A stretch of DNA of 33,851 bases. Origin: JAHJRJ01 sp037443685 (GTDB lineage Bacteria; Bacteroidota; Ignavibacteria; UBA10030; BY39). Positions 1 through 7,486 of the stretch are shown piece after piece (the stretch's first letter is position 1; each line of letters begins with the position of its first letter). The DNA is taken from contig JBBINX010000012.1 in NCBI GenBank assembly GCA_037443685.1, forward strand, positions 1 to 33,851, written 5' to 3'. The translations under genes were made by a program, and so were the position numbers. A model generated the notes under the pieces. That model saw nothing but the letters and a program-made list of their open reading frames with translations. It had not been told where the DNA came from and made no database searches.

Positions 1-1028
1 AACTATTCAGGCCATTTCAGCAAGCCAATAACTTGAAGGGAGAAAAAGAAGGAACCGGATTAGGGTTAGCTATCACCAAACGTTTAGTTGAGCTGCACGG
101 GGGGAAAATAAACGTAGACAGCGAATGGGGAAAGGGAACAATTTTTTCATTACGGATTCCTATGGTGTTAGGTATTGAGAATGTTTTATTATCTTCAAAT
201 GAGGAAGAAATTCGTAAAAAAAACCAGAATACAATCAAAGAAATTACTGAAGGAATCTCTTCCCAGACGAGGGAGGCGGCAGACAAACCGTTAATATTGA
301 TAATTGAAGACAATAAACAAGCGACTCAATTGTTAGAAATGTATTTGCGCGATGCGGGCTATCGTATTGAAGTTGCCGCCGACGGGATAGAGGGTCTCGA
401 AAAAGCGAAATTACTAAAACCCCATATCATCACGCTGGATTTGATGCTACCTCTGAAAGATGGTTGGCAGGTGTTAAAAGACCTAAAAAGCCATCCTGTC
501 TGTAAGGACATCCCAATTATTATAATTTCTATAACTGACGAGAAAAAGCTTGGATTTAGTTTAGGAGCGGTCGATTATTTTGTCAAGCCGGTAAATAAAA
601 TAGATTTACTTTCGACAATTAAACGAATACCCTTAAAAATGTCGGGAAAACGAAAACACCCCAAGATTTTAATTATCGACGACGATAAGACGGTAATAGA
701 GTTAATAGAAGTAATACTCGAACCGGAGGGTTACGACGTAGTAAAAACTTACAACGGTAAAGAGGGATTGAAAATGGCAATCGAGGAAAAGCCAGACCTC
801 GTAATACTTGACCTAATAATGCCGGAGATCTCAGGTTTCAACCTTGCTTATCAGATGCGCCAAAACCCTGTTACGCGAAATATGCCGATCATTATACTCA
901 CATCAATGGAAGTGGATGATGAAACTCGTGAAAAGATGGAAGGTTTCGTCGCGACTGTTATGAGCAAGCAGAAGTTTACCAAAAAAGATTTATTGCGAGA
1001 GATTAGTTCAATAGAGAAGATGAAATGA
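1..1028 (+). CDS. Hybrid histidine kinase, C-terminal part with two receiver domains (5' partial)
   Basis: The reading frame is open to the left edge; the first full codon is at base 3. A TTG at 33 is not the real start, because the codons before it read LFRPFQQAN, the F-box of a histidine-kinase ATPase domain. The G2 box GTGLGLAITKRL follows, then a linker of about 40 residues. Two CheY-like receiver domains come next. The first has the acidic pair in IIEDN, the phospho-acceptor Asp in TLDLMLP and the Lys in FVKP. The second has IIDDD, ILDLIMP and an SK in place of the usual KP. No output domain follows. The sensor region and the phosphorylated His lie outside the window, so the signal is unknown. 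Family knowledge supports autophosphorylation with phosphotransfer to the receivers; the partner is not visible. Confidence 0.93.
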   Translation, partial: LFRPFQQANNLKGEKEGTGLGLAITKRLVELHGGKINVDSEWGKGTIFSLRIPMVLGIENVLLSSNEEEIRKKNQNTIKEITEGISSQTREAADKPLILIIEDNKQATQLLEMYLRDAGYRIEVAADGIEGLEKAKLLKPHIITLDLMLPLKDGWQVLKDLKSHPVCKDIPIIIISITDEKKLGFSLGAVDYFVKPVNKIDLLSTIKRIPLKMSGKRKHPKILIIDDDKTVIELIEVILEPEGYDVVKTYNGKEGLKMAIEEKPDLVILDLIMPEISGFNLAYQMRQNPVTRNMPIIILTSMEVDDETREKMEGFVATVMSKQKFTKKDLLREISSIEKMK

Positions 1029-1198
1029 TTCCGTCTTGACGACTTACTCTGACGAGCGTAGCAACGAGAAAAGGATAGAATTTAGGACTATAGAGACGGT
1101 TATCCTCAATTTCAATTGTTGAAAATGTTTTTGTGCGCTCAACAGTTAAAGGGTTGGATATGATACTTTAGGAGCCGATTGCCGAATACCAGAATGGA

Positions 1199-1281
1199 GT
1201 CATTGCGAAATATGCAGTGTCAAAGCAATCCTACATTCCAATTAATCGTGTGTGAGATTACTTCGCTACGTTCGCAATGAC
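1199..1281. repeat. Imperfect inverted-repeat element (REP/MITE-like)
   Basis: The 11-base arm GTCATTGCGAA at 1199-1209 is matched by its exact reverse complement at 1271-1281. Further in, the arms stay related: AAGCAATC on the left pairs with GATTACTT on the right, with mismatches. The element sits between two convergent genes and has no coding potential. Short palindromes of the GTCATTGCGA type recur between genes in many bacterial genomes. A possible decayed fragment, GACGAGCGTAGCAACGAG, lies at 1051-1068. Whether this copy acts as a terminator is unknown, as no clear T-run follows it. Confidence 0.6.
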
Positions 1282-1299
1282 AATTCAGCAACGTATTGT

Positions 1300-2679
1300 T
1301 TAGATTCTCACCCTCATTCCGAATGAAAGAGACAACCGCTTAAAATCGTTTGGAGTAAATACAGCGCCGAAATTTTCTGAAGCGAATTCCACATTAAAAC
1401 CACCAAACATTAACCCGAAACCGAGCCCCATATTCAATCGGTCGGTACCGCCTACTGATAACCCTGTGCGGATGGGCAACCACTTCCACGGTTTATATTC
1501 TACACCCAATGAAAAACGAGGCGCAGTCGTATTACCGGCTACGTTATTGAATCCTTGATGATAATCGAATGCAAAAAGTAATTCTCCCGGGAAATTAGCT
1601 CCAGCTAACGGAGATTTATTAAATTGATAAGCTACGCCTAACCGTAATGCAGTGGGTAATGTTGTCGAGAATCCAGATATTTTTCTGTTCTTCGTTTTGA
1701 CAGCATTTTCTAGAGTGTCTAATTGATTCCCGGCAAACGGGTCATCGATTGTATGAGTTGAATAAGCCGTAACCTCTCTCGTGTTGTTAGTCCAATTAAT
1801 AGAACCAAGGTCAACGAGTGCGATGCCAAAACTCAACTCATCAATTACAAATCCCGAAACCCCTAAATCAAATCCAACCCCCGTACCGGCAGGTCTCGGG
1901 AATGGAGAATAATTTTGTTTTGCTGTGTCTTCGGCAAACATATCGGTTCCGGCAGCTTTGGCTCGAACATCTACACGATACGATAGAGCTGCGTTTTCAT
2001 CGGTTCTAAAATAAGAATCGTTGTGAAAAACGTCAGCCGTTCCAAAGCCGTGTATCAGCTTTACTGTGAAACCGGCTGTCATCGATTTGGTAAAAACAAA
2101 ACGTGGAGTCCGTCTTCCATAAGATAATGCGTATTCTCTAAGCCACAACACATTAAAATATGTTTTGCTGAAATCATGGTGCCTTCCTAATGGATTTCCG
2201 TAAAGAATTAATTCAACATAGTCTTTCGGAATTTTTAAGTTGAATCCCGCACGCTCAATCACACTCAATGCGAATCCGCCGACTTTTGGAATTTGAAATG
2301 AAAGTGAAAATAACTTTAACTCAAAATCAAAATTAGTATGTGCAACACTCGAAGGAAATGTTTCTAATATTTTAAGTTTATCCCCGTCTGTTAGATAAAC
2401 CGCACCCCCAGTATCGTTGCCTGTAAAATACTTTTTGTACAAGCCAATATCAAAAAAGTCTGTACCTATGTGCGTTCCGAAGTTAATAATATTGAAAGTA
2501 ACAGTTCCCTTATCGGGATAACCGAGGTTTGCGGGGTTGATTCCGATTGCATCGATTCCGCGGGCGACGGCTGTGGAAGTTCTAGCCATTCCTATTCCTT
2601 GCAAATTCGTTCTTTCTCCACCGCCCAAAATTTTTCCGGTAGAAACGAATAACAGTATCGCGATTATAATCTGTTTCAT
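1300..2679 (-). CDS. Outer-membrane beta-barrel protein (PorV/FadL-like, DUF5723-type)
   Basis: 459 residues. The first 19 or so form a Sec signal peptide. The mature start is Gly-rich and contains GIGMARTSTAVARGIDAIGINPANLG, here described by its key part GIDAIGINPANL, the pattern of FadL/PorV-like barrels that count alternating strands after an N-terminal hatch. The rest is rich in alternating hydrophobic/aromatic strands, and the last strand ends in MRVRI as barrels do. It is probably an outer-membrane porin or T9SS-associated barrel; assignment to the DUF5723 family is from memory of the motif. A GAGGA precedes the ATG at about 7 bases. The start overlaps the stop of the upstream lipoprotein-like gene as ATGA, implying translational coupling. 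Substrate unknown. Confidence 0.8.
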   Translation of the reverse strand: MKQIIIAILLFVSTGKILGGGERTNLQGIGMARTSTAVARGIDAIGINPANLGYPDKGTVTFNIINFGTHIGTDFFDIGLYKKYFTGNDTGGAVYLTDGDKLKILETFPSSVAHTNFDFELKLFSLSFQIPKVGGFALSVIERAGFNLKIPKDYVELILYGNPLGRHHDFSKTYFNVLWLREYALSYGRRTPRFVFTKSMTAGFTVKLIHGFGTADVFHNDSYFRTDENAALSYRVDVRAKAAGTDMFAEDTAKQNYSPFPRPAGTGVGFDLGVSGFVIDELSFGIALVDLGSINWTNNTREVTAYSTHTIDDPFAGNQLDTLENAVKTKNRKISGFSTTLPTALRLGVAYQFNKSPLAGANFPGELLFAFDYHQGFNNVAGNTTAPRFSLGVEYKPWKWLPIRTGLSVGGTDRLNMGLGFGLMFGGFNVEFASENFGAVFTPNDFKRLSLSFGMRVRI

Positions 2680-4763
2680 CTTCGGTCCTCATTCGTATCT
2701 ACTCTGTATTTGAAATTGCCGAATATGCGTACATTGATCAAGTCAGTATTTCTGAATTTTACTGATTGCGAAGATGAAGGAGTATTTAGCATTATCTCCA
2801 GCACAGTGTATTTTGCTTTGTTAATATTATTTATTTCGGTTTTATTTAGAGGGACGATGGATTTTGATTCTACCGCATTGCCCGAAAATCCGTCGATCCG
2901 AACGAGCGAAGAACTAACTATTGTAGGACCTGTACTTGGTAAAATTAGCAGTACATTTTTATTTTTATCTAAAAGAATAATGGACGCCCTAAGTCCGAGC
3001 GGAATTCCATTCTTAAATGTGAAATGAAGCAACCCGCTTTGAATCCTGTTCACTAAATTTGAATCGAGGTTAAATTTGCTGCCGTCGTCGTTTTTTGCAT
3101 CCTCCATCTCAACGGTATCGCGAATTATTCCTCCACGAATCCCAACGTTAAGAGGTATGTCGAAAATTATTCTTCCCCCTATCTTATCCGTGTTCGAGAT
3201 TGACCCTGAATTGTAATTCGGGTTGATAGTTCCGATGGCGTTTACATAGTACGAGTTAGGAAGATTTTTATGCGTTGATATATATCGTGCTATTGTTGAT
3301 ACAACATTGTCTCCGCTGAGCATGATATCGGATGTATCATTTGCAGTAAGCAAAGTAGGCGGAATAGAAATAGAATATTGAGAGTTGGAATCGAGTAATA
3401 AATTTCCTTCCACCCTCGACTGAATGTTTGGTGATTTTAATTTCAATATAAATTTAGCATCGGGGAGCCGCAAGCTGTCAACGGAAAATTTTGTCGGTAG
3501 GTCGCCCAGTTTTATCTTTAACAAAGTATCGAAAGGTATTGTGGTTGGCTTAACAATTCCTTCAAGATATTTGATTGTGAAGACATCGTTCGGCGGCGGA
3601 TGAATAACTAACGAAAAAATAATTTTACTAGAAGAACTAAATGTTCTAAAGTACAAACTATCGTCGTTTGCGCTAATCTGGTCGAAAGAAGCTGAATAAT
3701 TGATTATATTAGTCGGTATCGGTGAACGGAATTCATAAACATCAACAAGGTCAATCATTATTGATGACGTAGAATTTGGGTCACCTTGTCTGTTAACAAT
3801 GATAGTTGTATCAAATTTTTGACCGGTTGTTTTTTTAACAAGCTGCGGAAGTTTCAGCGATAATTTTACCGATAAGTCTAAATTATTTGTTACAAACAAG
3901 TTGAACTTACCTGTTTTAAAAGTAGCTATTTTTAATTTAGAAGGATATGCAGATGTATCTACCACGAATTGTGAGCTATCTCGTCGTAATATTTGCGTGG
4001 GTGGAATCTTTATCCTCGCACTATCGATTTTTATATTGCGTAAACTTAAAGTTATTCCGAACAGGTTATCAGGTCTTGTAATTATAGTTCCGCCAGGTGT
4101 TGATAATTGAACCGTATCTATCTGTAAGGTTTTCAAAATTTTCTTACCGGCTAAATTGAACGAATCTGTTTTTGATTGACCCGATGAAATTGAATCTATG
4201 ACGAAAGGTCCGATTATGTTATTTTCTGTGTCTCTAAATATAATCGGATTATTAAAGACAAGGGCAATCGACAAATCATTTTGAATAGTCAGCTTAGCGA
4301 TACCTGACTGGAAGACAAGATAATCGAATTGATCATAACTTGGTAGTAGTGCAGAAACTGGAAAAAGATTTCCCGGCGGAATTGTTCCGGCAGTAATACC
4401 AGGACTCGGATTAGGAATATTAAGCGATACATCAGGAATGTTTGTAATGGGAATAGCTCCTACAGATATCGAAAATGGCGAAGGTTCTTCGGGTTTTAAT
4501 TTTATTTTATCACCGACACTATCAAATATTGTAGTGCTTGAATATGAATAAGATAAAAATCCATTAGTAGGATTTATTTGAATTATACTAGTATCTTTGC
4601 TGATGAGTGAATCGAGCGTATATGGGTGGTTGATGAGGGGAAAATTTGCTTGTACATCCCAAGTCGGAGCGATTGGCTTCTTAAAATTACACTGAAACGA
4701 GATAACTGTTAATAGTATAACACTTATTAGAGAAAAATTTTTACAGCTAATATTTTTTAGCAT
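2676..4763 (-). CDS. Putative surface lipoprotein, beta-rich, unknown function
   Basis: 695 residues, family not firmly recognised. The N-terminus has a basic start, a hydrophobic run of about 14 residues and a Cys at position 25 preceded by SFQ. That is a weak lipobox, so lipoprotein anchoring is likely but not certain. Just after it comes PTWDVQANFPLIN, a motif I associate with large lipoproteins of Chlorobi/Ignavibacteria relatives. The body is Ser/Thr/Asn/Ile-rich with repeated strand patterns such as FNLFVTNNLDLSVKLSL, resembling beta-sandwich (LEA14-like) modules. It has no cysteines or catalytic motifs beyond the N-terminus. It is the first gene of a two-gene unit with the beta-barrel gene downstream (4-base ATGA overlap), so it may be a partner of that barrel. 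A promoter lies about 40 bases upstream. Confidence 0.75.
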   Translation of the reverse strand: MLKNISCKNFSLISVILLTVISFQCNFKKPIAPTWDVQANFPLINHPYTLDSLISKDTSIIQINPTNGFLSYSYSSTTIFDSVGDKIKLKPEEPSPFSISVGAIPITNIPDVSLNIPNPSPGITAGTIPPGNLFPVSALLPSYDQFDYLVFQSGIAKLTIQNDLSIALVFNNPIIFRDTENNIIGPFVIDSISSGQSKTDSFNLAGKKILKTLQIDTVQLSTPGGTIITRPDNLFGITLSLRNIKIDSARIKIPPTQILRRDSSQFVVDTSAYPSKLKIATFKTGKFNLFVTNNLDLSVKLSLKLPQLVKKTTGQKFDTTIIVNRQGDPNSTSSIMIDLVDVYEFRSPIPTNIINYSASFDQISANDDSLYFRTFSSSSKIIFSLVIHPPPNDVFTIKYLEGIVKPTTIPFDTLLKIKLGDLPTKFSVDSLRLPDAKFILKLKSPNIQSRVEGNLLLDSNSQYSISIPPTLLTANDTSDIMLSGDNVVSTIARYISTHKNLPNSYYVNAIGTINPNYNSGSISNTDKIGGRIIFDIPLNVGIRGGIIRDTVEMEDAKNDDGSKFNLDSNLVNRIQSGLLHFTFKNGIPLGLRASIILLDKNKNVLLILPSTGPTIVSSSLVRIDGFSGNAVESKSIVPLNKTEINNINKAKYTVLEIMLNTPSSSQSVKFRNTDLINVRIFGNFKYRVDTNEDRR

Positions 4764-4806
4764 ATATTTCTCAGAACATTATTGATAGTAATCTTATCTT
4801 TGAAAA

Positions 4807-4835
4807 AATATACTCATACGAAATGCAAATATCAA
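4807..4835 (-). promoter_or_regulatory. Sigma-70-like promoter for the lipoprotein/barrel operon
   Basis: On the minus strand, TTGATA (4835-4830), a 17-base spacer and TATATT (4812-4807) precede the ATG at 4763, giving a predicted leader of roughly 37 bases. The match is by eye; no transcription data. Confidence 0.5.
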
Positions 4836-4923
4836 TAGAAGTAAAAATATCTCTGATTCACATCACAAAAACGAGAATATCCTTTATTTCCCAGCCCGTA
4901 TCTGTATGTTTTAATGATAAAAC

Positions 4924-4952
4924 TTGGATTTCTAACCCTATTTTTGTAATAT
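4924..4952 (+). promoter_or_regulatory. Candidate sigma-70-like promoter for the M28 peptidase gene
   Basis: TTGGAT (4924-4929), a 17-base spacer and TAATAT (4947-4952) lie 41 bases before the GTG start at 4993. The hexamers are weaker matches than those of the divergent promoter, but the spacing is optimal. Confidence 0.4.
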
Positions 4953-4992
4953 TTAATAAGCATAAATCTTCACAAACCAAAAGGACTTTAAC

Positions 4993-7392
4993 GTGAATAC
5001 TCGATACATTTTACTAACGCTTCTAATTATTTTTTCTCTTCAACTTATAGGTCAAACCAACAACTCATATTTAGTTGAATTCAACCTAAAAGAAAATCAA
5101 AACATAGAATCATTAACAGAACAATTTCCATTTATTATCATAAGACATTTTAGCGATAACGGTGTTATGGCAGAGATAGCTTCAAAATATTTCAACTCTA
5201 TTCGATCCGGTGAATATGAATTCAAAGTAATAAGTAAGCCCAAACAAAATTATGTGCGTACTCCAATTCCAAAAAATGTCGGCTTGGCAAATCCTTACAT
5301 TTCACAAATGGTAAATTCTGTTTCAACTGACAGTTTGCGTACTCAAATCCTTGCATTACAAAATTTCGGGACAAGATATGAATACACACCGCAGCAAGAT
5401 TCCGCAGGAGTATATATATACAACCAATTCAAACGATGGGGACTCCAAGCAGAGTTCGACAATTACGCATTCGGTATGAGGACACTTTACGACCTTGATT
5501 TTGTAGATGAAAACACCGGCTGGATTGTCGGTTCACAAGGTATGATTGTTAAGACATCAAACGGAGGCCAGGGTTGGCAAACCAACACAAGCAACACTAC
5601 GGTAGATTTATTTGGAGTTGAATTCGTCAACAGCTTAACCGGTTGGGCTGTTGGGAACTCAGGTGCAATTCGTAAAACCACTGACGGTGGCACAACTTGG
5701 AATACACAGACCAGCACAGCAACAGGTGCTTTGTACGATGTCAGTTTTGTAAACGACCAACTCGGTTTAATCGTCGGTGCAAGTGGGAGAATATTAAGAA
5801 CGACAAACGGAGGAACAAACTGGACGTCAATTACATCGGGGACAACGCAAACATTAAGAGAAATATTTTTTGTTGATACACAAAATGCCTGGACTGTCGG
5901 TACGAATGCGACTATTCTTAGCACGACGAACGGTGGATTAAATTGGGGCGTACAAAGTCCGCCTTCAGGACTTACACGTTACCTACGGGCAGTTACTTTT
6001 ATCGATAATCAAAAAGGGTGGATAGTCGGTGATGGTAAAACTATATTAAAAACAACAAACGCCGGAACAAGTTGGATTAAGATAAATCCACCAGTTTCAG
6101 CTGACTCTATCCTAAGAGGCGTGTCTTTTATTGATTCATCGACTGGATGGATTGCCGATTATGCGGGATTGGTTTTCAAGACAACTAATGGCGGTGACAA
6201 TTGGTTCATTCAATACAATCATCAGGGATGGAATGCAAAATTCACAAACATAAAAGCTTTCAGCAACAATCGAATAACAGCTTGCGGGTCTGCGGGTAAT
6301 TTATATACATCCACGAACGGCGGGCTAAATTGGAAACGCCAAACATCAAACTTACCACCACAATTCACACATATTTCCGATAATATTGTTGCGACAATAT
6401 TAGGTTCGGTTTCACCCGAAAAAGAATGCGTTATTGTTGCCCACTACGACTCTTATTCGAATAATCCTTACGTTAGCGCACCCGGTGCAAACGATAATGG
6501 AACCGGAACTGCCGCCGTAATGGAAGCCGCACGGTTGTGTAAAAATTTTCAATTCGAAAATACGATTAAGTTTTTAGCAGTCTCGGGTGAAGAGCTTGGA
6601 ATGTACGGAAGCGATTATTACGCATTTAAAGCAAAAGAAGAAAACAGAAATATTATCGGCGCTGTGAACGGCGATATGATCGGTTATCCTACGACATCCG
6701 ATACTTCAAGATTGGTAATCGGCAGTTATCTAACTTACAACCGATTAATAGACTCTGCTATCGCTTTCAACCAACGATACGGAATCGGATTGACCTTGGT
6801 GCCGATAATTGATAATACGGGTGCCAGCGATTACGGACCGTTCGCATTAGCAGGTTACGATGCACTGGATGTTGCCGAAGCAACAGCAGAAGAAATCTGG
6901 GGTGGCGCCGACCCTTATTATCATACTGTTAACGACACTTACGATAAATTAAGACCGGGTTTAATAAAAAAAGGGGCACAGCTAATGTTAGCGACTGTTA
7001 CTGAACTTGCAAAACCTATTGGCCCAACAAATATAAAAGATATTACGCCAGACATGTTAGATTTTTCACTCTCTCAAAACTTTCCCAACCCATTTAACCC
7101 TTCCACTGAGATTTCTTATACTTTAGCAAAAGAGAGTTATGTTCGACTTTCTATTTATAACATACTCGGTGAGAAGGTAGCAAATATTTTTGAAGGACGA
7201 CAAGATGCTGGAACTTACAAACAGAATTGGACTGCAAATATGAGTTCGGGAATATCCTCCAAAGGCGCCCGCCAGCCATCTGTCGGGCTGGGATACGCCT
7301 CTGGCGTATATTTTTACCGGCTTGAAGCGATAAGTACCTCAAACACTCACGAATCCTTTGTTCAAACGAAAAAATTAGTTCTTTTAAAATAG
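4993..7392 (+). CDS. Secreted M28-family metallopeptidase with inserted Ycf48-like beta-propeller and T9SS sorting domain
   Basis: 799 residues, GTG start with AAAGGA upstream. The signal peptide covers about residues 1-20. Residues 110-160 match the N-terminal part of M28 aminopeptidases (LRTQILALQNFGTRY). From about 160 to 455 there are seven repeats of the GW-VG-G-I-KT-NGG-W pattern, a Ycf48/BNR-type beta-propeller. The M28 core resumes at NIVATILG (464) with all five expected zinc ligands or neighbours visible: H484 (VAHYDS), D501 (GANDNGTG), the catalytic Glu pair 533-534 (GEELG), D561 (NGDMIGY) and H644 (YYHTVND). A T9SS type A sorting domain (NFPNPFNPST) runs from about 694 to the end, so export across the outer membrane is expected. 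Residues 754-771 are an odd in-frame insertion within that domain. It is likely an extracellular aminopeptidase; substrate unknown. Confidence 0.9.
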   Translation: MNTRYILLTLLIIFSLQLIGQTNNSYLVEFNLKENQNIESLTEQFPFIIIRHFSDNGVMAEIASKYFNSIRSGEYEFKVISKPKQNYVRTPIPKNVGLANPYISQMVNSVSTDSLRTQILALQNFGTRYEYTPQQDSAGVYIYNQFKRWGLQAEFDNYAFGMRTLYDLDFVDENTGWIVGSQGMIVKTSNGGQGWQTNTSNTTVDLFGVEFVNSLTGWAVGNSGAIRKTTDGGTTWNTQTSTATGALYDVSFVNDQLGLIVGASGRILRTTNGGTNWTSITSGTTQTLREIFFVDTQNAWTVGTNATILSTTNGGLNWGVQSPPSGLTRYLRAVTFIDNQKGWIVGDGKTILKTTNAGTSWIKINPPVSADSILRGVSFIDSSTGWIADYAGLVFKTTNGGDNWFIQYNHQGWNAKFTNIKAFSNNRITACGSAGNLYTSTNGGLNWKRQTSNLPPQFTHISDNIVATILGSVSPEKECVIVAHYDSYSNNPYVSAPGANDNGTGTAAVMEAARLCKNFQFENTIKFLAVSGEELGMYGSDYYAFKAKEENRNIIGAVNGDMIGYPTTSDTSRLVIGSYLTYNRLIDSAIAFNQRYGIGLTLVPIIDNTGASDYGPFALAGYDALDVAEATAEEIWGGADPYYHTVNDTYDKLRPGLIKKGAQLMLATVTELAKPIGPTNIKDITPDMLDFSLSQNFPNPFNPSTEISYTLAKESYVRLSIYNILGEKVANIFEGRQDAGTYKQNWTANMSSGISSKGARQPSVGLGYASGVYFYRLEAISTSNTHESFVQTKKLVLLK
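7252..7305 (+). repeat. 54-base in-frame palindrome-bearing insertion within the T9SS domain codons
   Basis: These bases encode 18 residues (754-771) that interrupt the normal join between the Trp-containing strand and SGVYFYRLEA of the sorting domain. Removing them restores SSGVYFY. The insert is much more GC-rich than its surroundings and holds a hairpin: CCAGCC (7272-7277) pairs with GGCTGG (7286-7291) around an 8-base loop. Similar CCTC..GGCG strings occur near both ends. It looks like a mobile short palindromic element that inserted in frame. Confidence 0.5.
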
Positions 7393-7401
7393 AATAATTA
7401 T

Positions 7402-7431
7402 TTGAAAAAATTTTGCAATCTAAAATATAAA
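7402..7431 (+). promoter_or_regulatory. Sigma-70-like promoter for the lamin-tail protein gene
   Basis: TTGAAA (7402-7407), an 18-base spacer and TATAAA (7426-7431) fit a sigma-70 promoter. The predicted transcript start near 7438 would leave a leader of about 48 bases that contains the hairpin at 7450-7483. Confidence 0.5.
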
Positions 7432-7449
7432 ATCTTAAATTCCATTAGT

Positions 7450-7483
7450 CCGCCTCCCGATTTACATAAAACAACGGAGGTGG
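7450..7483 (+). promoter_or_regulatory. Leader hairpin enclosing the Shine-Dalgarno sequence
   Basis: CCGCCTCC (7450-7457) can pair over eight positions with GGAGGTGG (7476-7483), with one G-U pair and an 18-base loop. The right arm contains GGAGG (7476-7480), the ribosome binding site of the ATG at 7487, spaced 6 bases. When folded, the site would be hidden. No U-run follows, so it is not an intrinsic terminator. Confidence 0.5.
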
Positions 7484-7486
7484 AAT

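Noticed and set aside
5487..5924. A 145-codon frame on the minus strand inside the propeller region.
   Set aside because: It is the antisense of the repeated propeller codons and has no independent signal.
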